Shown here in pieces: positions 34,025-44,170 of a stretch of 64,000 bases of DNA. The stretch is from Ophioceras dolichostomum (lineage: Eukaryota; Ascomycota; Sordariomycetes; Magnaporthales; Ophioceraceae), in assembly GCA_003049485.1 (NCBI GenBank), contig PYST01000163.1, positions 1 through 64,000 on the forward strand. Reading direction: 5' to 3'. Positions within the stretch are counted from its first letter, which is position 1. Every line of letters begins with the position of its first letter. The position numbers and the translations under genes are program-made. Under the pieces are notes generated by a model. That model saw nothing but the letters and a program-made list of their open reading frames with translations. It did no database searches and was not told the origin of the DNA.

Positions 34025-35926
34025 TCAAGCTTCCTGGCCATACTGGATGCCCAAGCCGACGCGGTTGTCCCGCAGGCCAGTCAGCCTCAGCCTCTTGGTC
34101 GGGCTGGTGGCGAGAGCGTCGCGGTGAGAATGGGCATCGGATGCGCCGCCGCTGAACTTGCGCTTCTCGGTCGCGAGGAGGCTGCTGCCACCGCCACTTC
34201 CCTTGGCCACGGCGCTGGGAAAGAGCTTGCCCTGCAGCCTTGCGCTCTTCTCCGCGCCAGCCGGAGTGGGAGTGACGTCACGAGACCCGCCCGCCGAGCT
34301 CGCAACATCGAAGCTCTCGCGAGGGTCGCGCCGGAGCATCTCGGACGCGGCCTGGCTGGCCTGGCTCTCATACACCTCTTCTTCCTCATCACCGGCGCGG
34401 TGGATTCGCGAACTGGACAGGTTGAGTGGCTGGGATTGCGAGTGCGAATGTGAGGCATGAGGACGCTGCGAGGCCGGTTGAGACATGCGGAATGTCGCCG
34501 CGGCAGCGACGGACTGGAGTGCTTGGCGAGCAAGGGCCTCGTTATCATCTGCAGAAATAGTGCTCTCGCGGCTCTTGCGGCCGTGGTCTTGGCCACGACC
34601 CCTGATAGGTGGAGTCTCGGGCACGAAGGTATGGTGGTGTTGTTGATTTTGATGATGATGACCACTGTCTCTGGGACCGCCGCTCTGGCTGCCGCTACCG
34701 CTACCACCATATCGGTGTGGCGGTTCGGACTGCGGCACCAGATCGGCCGAGGGGAGCAGGCTGGCGTATTCGCCACGAGGGCGGGATGCCGGGGTGGTCG
34801 GCAGCGACGACATCGACTGAACATTGCGGGTGTGCTTGGACGAAGCGCGGTGCGGAGCCGGCCGGTGGCCAGTGATGGGAGTGGACGGGGCACTGTTGTT
34901 CTCCTGGCTGAGCACCTTGAGCAGCGCCTCGAAAGGCGCCTCGTGGGGCTCTCGGTCGGGACGGCCATCGCCTGCGGCACGGGGAGCCGACTTGGGCGTC
35001 TGGCGCGGAGTGGTCCTGTTGTACTGCACGGGGGTCGATGTGGTGTGTGTTTTCGGTGTCAGCGCGCCGTGAAAGATGCCACCAGGGCTGCAGAGGATCT
35101 GAAAGTGCTCTCGGTTCTCATGCAGCCGGTTTAGGATCATCTCTTTCTCCTCTGCGAGGGTGCCAATCTCGGCATCCTTCTGGGCGATGAGCTTCTTGGC
35201 CGTCTTGAGTCGTTTCTGCAGTGCCTCGTTCTCCTCGCTCTGTTCCTCATACGTCATCTGCAGTCGATAGTACTTGGCTTGCAGCGAATCCGTGACAGAG
35301 CTGAGCTCTTTCTTCGCCTGCCGTGCATGCTCGGCCATGCGGAGTGCCTCAATTTGGCGACGAGACGAGTCGTGCTCGACAGCGGCACGCTTGGCGTCAT
35401 CGCCCGCCTGGATGTATAGCAGTTGATACTGAAGCTTGTAGTGAGCCGTCTCCATCTTCAGTCGCGCGTGCTCGGCGTTGCTCGCCTGAATCATGGACCG
35501 CAGCTCGTCGGCAGAGGCCTCGATGACACGCGTCGGCGAAGGGGGCGCGTACTCGGCGCCGATGGCGGCATCTCGTCTCGCACTTTCATTCAGACCCGTG
35601 ATCGGGGGAGACAGGATGCTGGAGTGCTGCGCGCCTAGGAAGTCCGGGACGACGGCGCCACCACCATTGGTTGTTGGCACCTGTGACGATGGGGGCGGAG
35701 TAAGCGATGACGGAATGATGGCCGACGGCGACATGCGGTCGTCGTTGAGTTCGGTCTTGAATGATGTCGCCGGGTCGATCGGCGACAAAGGGGCCTCGGT
35801 GGAAGGCAAGGTGGCCTGCGACGACGAAATAACCACGTCGGCGTCCATTGGTGTGACGGGTCTCACGGGCTCGGCGACGAGTCCGTTGGGTCCCTGCGAG
35901 CCGGAGTCCGATTCGGGCGACGACAT
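34025..35926 (-). CDS. Conserved fungal coiled-coil protein
   Basis: Single exon of 633 residues from the ATG at 35926. The first 120 residues are Ser/Pro-rich. Residues about 130-290 form a long coiled coil: VIEASADELRSMIQASNAEHA, then HYKLQYQLLYIQAGDDAKRAAVEHD, then NEALQKRLKTAKKLIAQKDAEIGTLAEEKEMILNRLHENREH. The region after it is rich in Ser, Pro, His and Gln, with a His cluster near residue 430. Many SP/TP sites (TPKT, TPRQTPKS, SPTKRLR) suggest regulation by proline-directed kinases. The end has a possible nuclear signal (PTKRLRLTG). Similar fungal proteins are often labelled as FAD-dependent oxidoreductase-like. No dinucleotide-binding motif is visible here, so I do not adopt that label. 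A scaffold or cytoskeletal/nuclear role is only inferred. Confidence 0.85.
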   Translation of the reverse strand: MSSPESDSGSQGPNGLVAEPVRPVTPMDADVVISSSQATLPSTEAPLSPIDPATSFKTELNDDRMSPSAIIPSSLTPPPSSQVPTTNGGGAVVPDFLGAQHSSILSPPITGLNESARRDAAIGAEYAPPSPTRVIEASADELRSMIQASNAEHARLKMETAHYKLQYQLLYIQAGDDAKRAAVEHDSSRRQIEALRMAEHARQAKKELSSVTDSLQAKYYRLQMTYEEQSEENEALQKRLKTAKKLIAQKDAEIGTLAEEKEMILNRLHENREHFQILCSPGGIFHGALTPKTHTTSTPVQYNRTTPRQTPKSAPRAAGDGRPDREPHEAPFEALLKVLSQENNSAPSTPITGHRPAPHRASSKHTRNVQSMSSLPTTPASRPRGEYASLLPSADLVPQSEPPHRYGGSGSGSQSGGPRDSGHHHQNQQHHHTFVPETPPIRGRGQDHGRKSRESTISADDNEALARQALQSVAAAATFRMSQPASQRPHASHSHSQSQPLNLSSSRIHRAGDEEEEVYESQASQAASEMLRRDPRESFDVASSAGGSRDVTPTPAGAEKSARLQGKLFPSAVAKGSGGGSSLLATEKRKFSGGASDAHSHRDALATSPTKRLRLTGLRDNRVGLGIQYGQEA

Positions 35927-37260
35927 GTCGGGCAGGAGGCAGATTTAAAGCGAGCGAAATTCGTAGGGCTTTAAACACGCCCAAATATCCAGCAATGAAA
36001 TCGTGGAAGGGAGGAGGCAATCGAACACCTCCTAACGGTGCGCCGAGGCGGTCGGACGTACGGGCGACGTGGACGTACGTGTATGTGTCTCGTGAATCAC
36101 GCACGACTCGAGGGTTGACCAACAGAGCGTGGGGCGGGGAATCCTCTTCACGGCTAACAATCCTCGATGAGGTCGAAGAGGAAATGGATGACGACGGAGC
36201 AAAGAAAAGGAAGCGGAGGGGCGAGCAGCGGAGCCCACTGATCGTTCCCAGTTCCCAGTTTCACCGACCGCCCGAGTTTTGAGGTGGAAAAAAATAGGTG
36301 AATGATGGGTGGGTGGTGTGAAGGCTGGCAAATCACCAGCAAATGGCTGGCCAGTGGAGATCTCCAGCACATCGACGAGACCGGAGTGGTTGCTTGGAGC
36401 GACGAGGTGGGAGAACTCGACGTGGACATGGCCAGTGCGCCAATTGAAGGGGCTGGCTCAGCGGATACGGGGCCCACGCGTCCCGAAAGCGGCATAGCGC
36501 GGGTGCAATCTGCCGTCCGCTACCGCCCAACCTCGAGGGTCCCTGTCTCAGCTCTCGTTGAGATCAAGCTTCAATTCAGTTGTGCCTTGTCGTTTTAACT
36601 GAGGGTAAAACATTCTGTAGTATTTATTCAGATGTTCCTTCAAGGTGTCTCTATGACTGGATATTACCTGCTTGCGATTCAATGCACGTCTAATTCGATT
36701 GATGACCTTGTCCCGGCATGCACTCAAGAAAGTCGAAGGTAGAGAGGGGCAACGCCGAGACCGAATTGTGACTGGAGCATCCGTGCAACCCCCTTATTAC
36801 CTCGTGCAGTGTCGGCACGGCATGTCTGTATGTCTTCGACAGCAGAGGCACAAGCAGCTTGATAACGGGAGGCCCGAGATACCTTGCATTCCCAGGAGAC
36901 TGTCGAGTCTGCTCGAGGCAGCAAGCTAGATCAGCGGGAACTATGCGATCACCAGAGATCTTTGGTTGGATTGGAACTTGAAGCCAATGCCGTCGGCCAA
37001 GGCCGTATGAATCATTCTTAATCATGGGTGGGCTTGCGGAATATCGCACCCCGCATCCAGAGATTATCTTCAATCTCTCGTCTCTTATAAGAAGAAGAGA
37101 AGGAGAAGCAGCAGCTCAGTTGACCATCGAGGTACTGGCGATTTTTCCTACTCATTCACATCTAGCGCTCTAGTCTGGAAGTTCCTTCCTCGGCTTCCGT
37201 TTCGGCTTCCGTACCTAGCCTTCCAAATTCCATTTCAACCAACCATCGAAGTGATCACCG
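35927..37260. other. Intergenic between divergent genes
   Basis: Divergent promoter region. TTATAAG at about 37085-37091 lies 170 bases before the ATG at 37261 and may be a TATA element. No gene supported on either strand. Confidence 0.5.
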
Positions 37261-38685
37261 ATGGATCCATCAGCAGACATTCGCGCCGAGGACGGCGACG
37301 AAGGGTTCGCCCTCGACATCATCGGACAACAAAAGCTTCTCCAGATATACACACAAATAACGCTATGCTTCGGCGTCCCAGACGAGTCATTGCATGCATC
37401 AATCATTAGCACACTGAAGAAAGGTCTGGAGCGAACAGCATCAGCCTTGCCGTGGCTCCCAGGGCAGATCGTTACCAAGGATGGCATTCCCACTATCCGG
37501 CCTCTGTCGGATAGTCTTATACTGGTTGTGAAGGATCTCACCCACGATGCCTCTGCCCCAACCATGGGCGCCCTGCGGCAGCAAAGATTCCCCATGAGTA
37601 TCCTGGACGAGGGTCTCCTCACATACCGCAAGACGCTTCCGGGACCCATCGACGGCCCGGCCGAGGCGTTCTCTGTCCAAGCCGTCTTCATCAGGGACGG
37701 TCTTCTGCTCACGTTCACGGGCGCCCACAACGTCATGGACATGATGGGCCAGTATCAGATCCTCCATCTTATCGACAAGGCTTGCCGCGGGATCGAGTTC
37801 ACCCCTGAAGAGTTGAGCTCGGCCAACCTGCAGAGAGACACCCTCGTCCCCCTTTTCGACGAGTCGTACATCCCGGGCCCGGAACTTGAGAACCAGTTTG
37901 TCAAGCCCCAAAAGCCTGCCCCTGCTCCCGACGGTACACCTGCCGTTGAACCGCCGCCACCCACGCCGTGGAGCTGGGCCTGCTTCACCTTCACCGCCGA
38001 GTCTCTCCGCGCGTTAAAAGCCCTCGCCACAAGCACCCTCCCGGCCGCCGGCCCCACCAATTTCATCTCCACAGACGACGCCCTCACCGCTTTCATCTGG
38101 CAGTCCTTCACCCGCGCTCGCCTCCCGCACCTGCTCGCAGACCCGTCACGGAAGGTCGTCAAGATGACTCGCGCCGTCGACGTGCGCAGCTGCCTCGGCG
38201 TCCCTGCCACGTACACGGGCGTGATGCAGAACCTCGCTCTTCACACGCAGCCCATCTCCGACGCGATAGAGCCAGCGAACCTCGGCTCCATAGCCGCGGA
38301 CATGCGCGCCGCCCTGGCTCTGAAGGACAGCACGCCCAAAGACGGCCGGTGGGATCTGGCATCGCACACGCGCGCGCTAGCGACCGCCACGGCACGCACG
38401 GCGGACAAGGCCAGCGTCACCTTCACGGCCGCGCTGGACCTGGATGCGGACATCATGATCAGCTCGTGGGCCAAGGTGGGCTGCTACGACCTCGACTTCG
38501 GCTTCGGCCTGGGCAAGCCCGAGGCTGTGTGCCGGCCCCGGTTCGACGTCGTGCCGAGCCTGATCTACTTCATGCCTCGGGACCGAGCAGGCGGCGTCGC
38601 GGTCACTGCGTGCCTCCGGGACGACGAGATCGCGGCGCTACGCGAAGACGCCCCGTTCGCCAAGCACGCTGTCTACGTTGGTTGA
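37261..38685 (+). CDS. BAHD-like (HxxxD) acyltransferase
   Basis: Single exon, 474 residues. The family transfers an acyl group from acyl-CoA to a hydroxyl or amine of a metabolite. The catalytic HxxxD is H156-N-V-M-D160 in TGAHNVMDMMGQ, and the structural DFGWG-type motif appears as DFGFG at about 412-416. Conserved STDDALTAFIWQSFTRAR and VDVRSCLGVPATYTG are also seen. The order and length match the fungal branch that includes trichothecene 3-O-acetyltransferase-like enzymes. Many members act on other substrates, and some serve self-protection by acetylating toxic compounds. No polyketide synthase, terpene cyclase, P450 or transporter lies nearby, so the substrate cannot be guessed from context. 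A Pro-rich insertion at about residues 220-240 (PAPAPDGTPAVEPPPP) joins the two halves. It is probably cytosolic, since no signal peptide is present. Confidence 0.9.
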   Translation: MDPSADIRAEDGDEGFALDIIGQQKLLQIYTQITLCFGVPDESLHASIISTLKKGLERTASALPWLPGQIVTKDGIPTIRPLSDSLILVVKDLTHDASAPTMGALRQQRFPMSILDEGLLTYRKTLPGPIDGPAEAFSVQAVFIRDGLLLTFTGAHNVMDMMGQYQILHLIDKACRGIEFTPEELSSANLQRDTLVPLFDESYIPGPELENQFVKPQKPAPAPDGTPAVEPPPPTPWSWACFTFTAESLRALKALATSTLPAAGPTNFISTDDALTAFIWQSFTRARLPHLLADPSRKVVKMTRAVDVRSCLGVPATYTGVMQNLALHTQPISDAIEPANLGSIAADMRAALALKDSTPKDGRWDLASHTRALATATARTADKASVTFTAALDLDADIMISSWAKVGCYDLDFGFGLGKPEAVCRPRFDVVPSLIYFMPRDRAGGVAVTACLRDDEIAALREDAPFAKHAVYVG

Positions 38686-39214
38686 GACGGCTTCGACCCT
38701 GTAGCGAGGTGTGTCATCCTCACAGGCTGAGGCGCTGTGCTGCTCCAGCGTGAGAGACATGTTGGGGTAATGTAAGAAAGAGGCTAGGTTTTTGGGCCCC
38801 AGTTGACAGGAGTAGTAATAAGTATAGAGGCCCTTCTATATCGCGGCAGAGGAAGACAACTATAGACAACTCACTAGGTTCTGAGGCGCACTCTCTTTAC
38901 AATCTAACTGTGATCTTTGACGATGACAGCGCATTGTCTCCGTTGGGCCTTCGGCCGGCTGTGGTCTTCAAGCAATGTCCTCCCCACAGGGTTTCACTAT
39001 GAGTCCAAATAATTAGCATAGTATTTGGTTGATTAAAAATTAAACACTAACATGAATCTGAGCTGCGTGCTCGTAGTACTAGCCGACCCCCCTTCTCTCT
39101 CCCCCTTTCTCTCTCCCCCCTTCTCTCTCCCCCTCTCTCCCCCCTCTCTCCCCCTGCTATCGCCACACATGCCTCCATCCCTTTGGGCGTAGTCACTTAC
39201 TACAAGGGAGCGCT
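38686..39214. other. Intergenic, convergent 3' ends
   Basis: Lies between the acyltransferase stop and the end of the SRR1-like gene. Contains the polypyrimidine repeat at 39087-39154. No gene seen. Confidence 0.5.
39087..39154. repeat. C/T-only imperfect tandem repeat
   Basis: A 68-base run of only C and T made of CCCCCTTTCTCTCT and CCCCCTCTCT-type units. It is seen directly. It could adopt triplex (H-DNA) structure; it lies between the 3' ends of two convergent genes. Confidence 0.9.
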
Positions 39215-40989
39215 CTATGTACGAAAGAAGCGACTGGGGATCTTCGGGCCATCTGACAACACCCTATTTTTCCACGCATCCTTCTGTCGTCCCTCTATCT
39301 CCTCAAGCTCGTCCAAGCTCATATCGGCGTACAAGGCCCCGAGCATCGCGTTCACATCCGTAAATTCAGACTCGCCCTTGGCCACGCACAAAGAGAAGCG
39401 CCCTCCGAAGCAGTTGCGTTCGTACTTGTCGGCCGGCTCCTCGAACGAGTGCTCGAAATACTCCAAGCCAGTAATCCCCGAACTCAGGATCTTGTCAACC
39501 CATCTGGGGATCAAAAGCGAGGATCGCGGGGGCTACTATACGGGGAGAGAGTTAGACATATAATGTATCAGTCAGGTGCCGGGTAAGGCCAAGTTGATGG
39601 AAAGTGCATATGCAATGCTGGGGAGGGGCTTACGGCATTGGCCCTGGCAGATCGATTCCCTTGAGGACGCCTTCGGTATGACGAAACCAGGTTACCTCGC
39701 CGCCTCTGACGCGTGAGTCGTCCCACAGAGGGAACAATGTGGAAGATGGGTCCATGATGGCGGCTGGCCGGCACACGCCCAGGACGGCGGTCAGGTAAAC
39801 GTAGTGTCCAGAGCCGTCGTAGAGCACCGTTCTCTCGTCGACGAGTGAGAGCACGTCCCGGGGATCTCGGCTAGCCTGTACTCTCGGCTCCATCTCACCC
39901 ATGCCCTTGATCTCGACATCTGTATAGCCGTGATCCCAGGCATATATCTGGATGTCCGGGTCGCATCCATTGCGCTTCCACAGAGTCTCCCGGAGAGCCC
40001 CGTACAGCTCTGTGGCAGCGGCGAGCTTCCCATAGGCCACCTGCATGGGGCACGCAAAAATTTCGCGATGGCCAATGTCGAGATCCTCGTTTTCTTTCGT
40101 TTTGGTGTAGTTGTCTGGATCGAGGAAAGAATCGGCAAGCCTGGTCCAGCAATGCACCGTCGTGCCGAGCCCCATGCACACTATCTTGCTGATAGGCTTG
40201 TCAAATCTGATTCGCAGGATGTCATATCGTATAGTGCTGGCGAAGTCGGAAAGCCACCTCCGACTGAACTGGTCCCATCCGAGAATCCAGTGGTTGACAG
40301 TCAATTCAGGGTCGCCCCAATACCCCGGATCGTAGCGCACGAGGGCGTCAATAGCACTAGAAGGCACGAAGACAGTCGACTACTATTAGCAAGGCTTTCA
40401 GAAGAAAGGGAAGGACATTCCCACGACTTCGCAAAAACAATTTAATTTAAGGTAATTGGGTGCTCACTCGTCGGACGGGAAGGGCGGGCCGTCGAAATGG
40501 CATGATGCTATCTTTCTCAAACCTCTCAACCGTGGAAAGGCGCCGGTTTCATAGCGCAAGATCGCGTTGAACCAGCGCTGAACTGCTTCCTTGCGCTCCT
40601 CTTTGCTCAGGGTGGCGAGTTCATCAAGCTTGGGAACTTGGAGGGAGCCAGGTCTGCGAAGAGCCTCGACTATCTGCTCCTTTGTCACGGAGGGGTCGTA
40701 GGTCCGCATACGAAACTGGTGGTCTTCCGTGCCCGTCGCCGTGGGGTGTGGAACAAGTCTGGCAGCATTCTCGGCGATAGACATGACCTTCCCTTTGCTT
40801 TTATATGGAGTGGAGGCCAGGACCTTGTCAACATACTCCTTGCAGAAGTCCTAGAACTCCTCATCGCTCGAGAGGCGTTTGCCTTCCACAGGAGATTGAA
40901 AATATCTAGACATCTCGGCGCCAATGGTCGAGGAGCTCGAACGACAACGGGGAGAGGGCTTGGGACTGCGGCTGGCTCGAATGGTTCAT
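39215..40989 (-). CDS. SRR1-like domain protein, first exon uncertain
   Basis: Best model: exons 40989-40912, 40850-40468, 40356-39634 and 39503-39215, giving 490 residues. The last three exons are well supported (phase 2 junctions, GTGAGC and GTAAGC donors). They include ISKIVCMGLGT, the start of the SRR1-like domain, IYAWDHGYTDVE in the place of the family QDPxYT block, and ALYADMSLDELEEIEGRQ at the end. SRR1 family members include plant SRR1 and yeast Ber1, linked to clock signalling and microtubule biogenesis; the biochemical activity is unknown. The N-terminus is ambiguous. The coding stretch DFCKEYVDKVLASTPYKSKGK is directly preceded by TAG (40853-40851). This TAG is either the acceptor of a 61-base intron with an unusual GTCTAG donor, or a nonsense codon in a frame starting MSRYFQSPVEG. 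A start at 40784 would avoid the issue but loses conserved-looking sequence. Confidence 0.75.
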
Positions 40990-41779
40990 ATCAAGTGTCT
41001 AGACTGTGACCTTGCATGAGCGGGTGTTGGAGATAGGAGAGGTACCATTCGGCATAAGAAGGGATCTGACAGAAAGGGGGTCTACCTCCCTTTTTATGCT
41101 TGTCGCCGGTCCCTTTTAGTTACCACAAGCCTCTTGGCGAGAGTTTCCGAGTAGGCTCGTGACAGTGCCTGCAGGTCTATTTGCTCTCTGTCAGGATTCA
41201 CGACGCTACTCTGTTGATTTACGGCAGGAAATAGCAAGAAACTGTCATGTGAGATTCCATAATTGAAGGCTCCACCAGCTGGCCGAAGCTTAAGCAATGC
41301 TTTCGGAGGTATTCAAGGAGACAAGATAGACCACCGAATAAAGGTTTATTCTGAGAAACCGGTCGTGACCTGTTAACTTAGCAAGTGACGCTCCGTTGAG
41401 ATGTAGCGCGTGCTCATGAGCTAGGAGCATACCTGACAGATTGTGGTCATTCTGAATCACCAAGGAATCCCGTTTGGAAGCGGCTCGGACTTGAAGAGGC
41501 TCAAGCCTTAGTTGATGCCAAGTGATGAAGGTTGGAGTCGACGAGATGCGGTAGCTCAACGGTTGAGAATGTATAGAAAAGCCCAGTAGGGAAGTGGTTC
41601 AACTTTTCTATTCGGTCACCTAACTGGCTAGCCCCTGAGATTTTCTTGTAAAGAATTCCAGTTACACCCAAATACCCGCAAGCAGCGCTACCTCACTTGG
41701 CCCCCGAACTCCTGGAAGCAAGAATTGAACCCCACTCTCTACATGGCCCGAAAAGGGGAAACTCACTGCTCCAAAATCA
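40990..41779. other. Intergenic with tRNA-like remnant
   Basis: Separates the SRR1-like gene (start side) from the 3' end of the metallopeptidase-like gene. It contains the tRNA-like stretch at 41545-41617. A 90-codon minus-strand frame (41290-41559) has no family signature. Confidence 0.45.
41545..41617 (+). other. tRNA-like relic with A and B box
   Basis: TAGCTCAACGG at 41552 matches the polymerase III A box and GGTTCAACTT at 41596 resembles the B box, 44 bases apart, as in a tRNA without a long variable arm or intron. The arms pair poorly: the acceptor stem has mismatches and the T stem has a T-T pair with two G-T pairs. A working tRNA is therefore unlikely. A decayed tRNA or a tRNA-derived short element is possible, as is chance. 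Confidence 0.3.
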
Positions 41780-43105
41780 TCAAGACTCACTGCCAGACAC
41801 ACTCTTCGGCATGCTTGGCCTGAGCCTCGAGTCACAGGTGCCCGGGTCAGCAACCACATCAGCCCAGTCACCCAGCCACGCCTCGATCTGGTGACGCAGC
41901 TTCCCCGACGCCTGCTCGCTCAAATTCCGGTACGCACCCGGCCGCATGGCCTCGAGCAGGCCCTGGCCGGCCATCTCGGCGAAGTGCTCGGCCCAGCTGA
42001 CGCGCGAGTACCACGTGGCGACGGCCTCGTCGCTCTTCTCAGCGTCCCGCCAGTGCGTCGTCGACGAGTAGTGCGGGGCTTTCGCGGTGGCGCCGTGGCC
42101 CGAGAACATGGCGGCTGCGGACGGGCTGGAGACGAACCACGGCCGCCGCAGGTTCGCCGACTGCTGCTTCTTGCGCGTTATGCTGTCGTAGTACGACGCG
42201 TCCAGGATGTGCGAGGCCTCGTGCGCGAGGATCCGAAGCTTCCAGCAGCACGGGCGCACAGCGATGTCGCCGCTCGAGCTCCAGGCGACGACTCCGTCGT
42301 TTGGGAGCTGGGGCGGAAGGCCGATCACAGATCTAGGTTGGTGATGCGTCACTGGTTAGTGAGTCTTTCTCTCGAAGGGGCCCGCGGCGTGCTGGTGGCA
42401 TACAAAGGGCAAAAGCGAGACGAGACCTACCGGACGAGCTCTCGCATGCGAACGGGCAATCTACCGAAAATCTAGAAAAGACATGGAGGCGAAAGATGAA
42501 GTTAGAATCCGCTGTCTCTCGTGATGTCTCTCGTGATGTCTCTCGTGATGTCTCTCGTGATGTCTCTCGTGATGATCACTGAAAACATCGCTGACACGAA
42601 CCTGGGCCATATCGTCGATGGAGATTCCCGCGTTATCGTGCCTACAGAAGGCCCACGGGACGTCGCAGTCGTCGTAAGTCACCTAGCTCAACACCAGCAG
42701 CCGGTCAGACTCCTAGAACGCTTTTCCCATAGACTCGATTCCATGGGCCCAATCTCCCATCATGGACCAACTTACGTTGTACACGCTGTACTTCATCTCG
42801 GCCTTTGAGCTGTCGCTCCTGAAAATCTCGCCGCAGTTCTCCGGCAGCTTCCCGGCTTCCCACTGCACTTTGTTGAACGCTGGGCGGGTCGGTAGGACGT
42901 CTTTCATGGCGTCCTCCACCTCGACTGATGGGTCCAGCCAGGGCTTGCCGTATTCGCCCTGGAGCTCCAGCCTTGGATCGTCGCCTTTGAACCGTCCGAG
43001 AGGACCTGGATCGAGGACGGTGCGGGCCGACGCGGGTACGGCGACGAGCGTACTCCAGAGAAGGAGCAGCCCGGCCTGGCGCAGATTTCTTATGACTAGA
43101 GGCAT
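41780..43105 (-). CDS. Secreted HExxH metallopeptidase-like protein
   Basis: Four exons, 43105-42776, 42682-42602, 42471-42431 and 42332-41780, give 334 residues; all phases agree. ATG 43105 opens a signal peptide (core AGLLLLWSTLVAVPASA). The second exon reads VTYDDCDVPWAFCRH. The 41-base third exon encodes IFGRLPVRMRELVR, a block conserved in this fungal family. The fourth holds LRILAHEASHILD, with H188-E-x-x-H192 as the zinc site and D195 three residues later. The family includes secreted proteins named after conidiation-specific protein 13; I make that link from memory and with caution. A zinc-dependent peptidase is inferred, but the third metal ligand is not established. Cysteines in YDDCD, AFCRH and RPCCW fit an extracellular, disulfide-bonded fold. 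Intron 2 carries a 12-base tandem repeat. A TATTTAAA element lies about 180 bases upstream. Confidence 0.85.
42514..42573. repeat. Five perfect 12-bp repeats inside an intron
   Basis: GTCTCTCGTGAT is repeated five times without error in intron 2 (42601-42472) of the metallopeptidase-like gene. On the gene strand each unit reads ATCACGAGAGAC, so retention of the intron would add HHER tetrapeptides in frame before a stop at 42461-42463. Confidence 0.95.
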
Positions 43106-44170
43106 AGTCGGATGTCTAGATAGTGATGATGAAGATGTGGATCGGGTGGTTAGGGCGAGAGTGACGCGAGATTTGTTCACAGAAGAGGTCTTGAGAGAAA
43201 GAATTTTTGCAACAGAGGTTCTCCAAAAATGGAAGGTTCTATTCAGTCTTGACATGTTGAAGCCATGGAGGCCAAGTAATGGCTTTAAATACAACCGTTG
43301 AAGCAAACCACGGAAGCTGCCTGTCGGTCTACCTATCCGCCTACCTACCTACACAGTTAGATATCTCGGTGAATCACAGTCCAGCCACGTTCTGGACCGC
43401 CGTCGCCGCCCACAAGCGCCGGGCCACGAGCGCTGGTACTCGGCCACAGATCAGAAAACAACATAATCCACCCCAGTCGCCTGGCACTGACAGTGAGTGA
43501 GCACGGGAAGCCACGTAGTATGCGCGCACTTGTGGATGGATAGGCACACGAGATCATGTTTTGTGCACATACTAGTCGTAGTTCAAGAGGGGGGTGGCAA
43601 GGCCAGGTGCCGACAATGCCGGTATTTTTGGGCCTGCGTCCCTTCCGAGGTGAGCATCCGCGTCTGTGTCTCCGGAGCCCATGCGGAGATCCTCTGGTCG
43701 TGTCTCCTCCCTTATTCCCCTACCATGTGGCGGTGCACACAACACTGGCGCTTGTGATATGGTCGAGTACCACTGGATAGGTAGTAAAAAAGGACTCTTG
43801 TCACACACATTGTAACCACGGGCAGAGGAGATAAATGGTTGAGGATTCCAACGTAGTAGTTGTCAATGAACTCATATCTGTGAAGTGGCATGGTTACCCT
43901 TTTGGGAAATAAGACGGCCGTTTGCCGCATTTCATTGGCTGGGCTCCACCCATCACAACTGATTCTCCCCCATGACTGATGATGACCTCTGTTGATGAGA
44001 ACCTGTGCTAGGATGAACTAGGGAATATACATGCCACTCGATCAATGAGTTTCAAAAACCTCTGAGTCGCTGATCAATCTGCCAGTCGCATCGCAGACGT
44101 TTTACAAATTCCACCGTCTCTTCCGTGTCGCCCGTTACCGATTCAAAAGGTTGATGCTGACAATGCTGCT
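43106..44170. other. Intergenic / upstream region
   Basis: Upstream of the metallopeptidase-like gene and downstream of the gene ending at 44171, both on the minus strand. No coding block or RNA recognised. Confidence 0.5.
43284..43291 (-). promoter_or_regulatory. TATTTAAA, candidate TATA element
   Basis: Reads TATTTAAA on the minus strand, about 180 bases before the metallopeptidase-like ATG at 43105. Position suits a core promoter with a leader of some 150 bases. Sequence alone supports it. Confidence 0.35.

Noticed and set aside
34025..35926. FAD-dependent oxidoreductase
   Set aside because: This label is attached to some fungal relatives, but the protein is coiled coil plus disorder and shows no nucleotide-binding motif.
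37261..38685. Secondary-metabolite or toxin gene cluster around the acyltransferase
   Set aside because: No synthase, cyclase, P450, transporter or pathway regulator is found within the flanking 10 kb on either side.
41690..41790. Possible minus-strand tRNA around GGGGTTCAATTC
   Set aside because: The T stem and the acceptor stem do not pair, and no A box fits at the right distance.
42461..42682. Separate small gene encoding HHER repeats
   Set aside because: The first 27 codons are exon 2 of the metallopeptidase-like gene and the rest reads through its intron; no independent start is supported.
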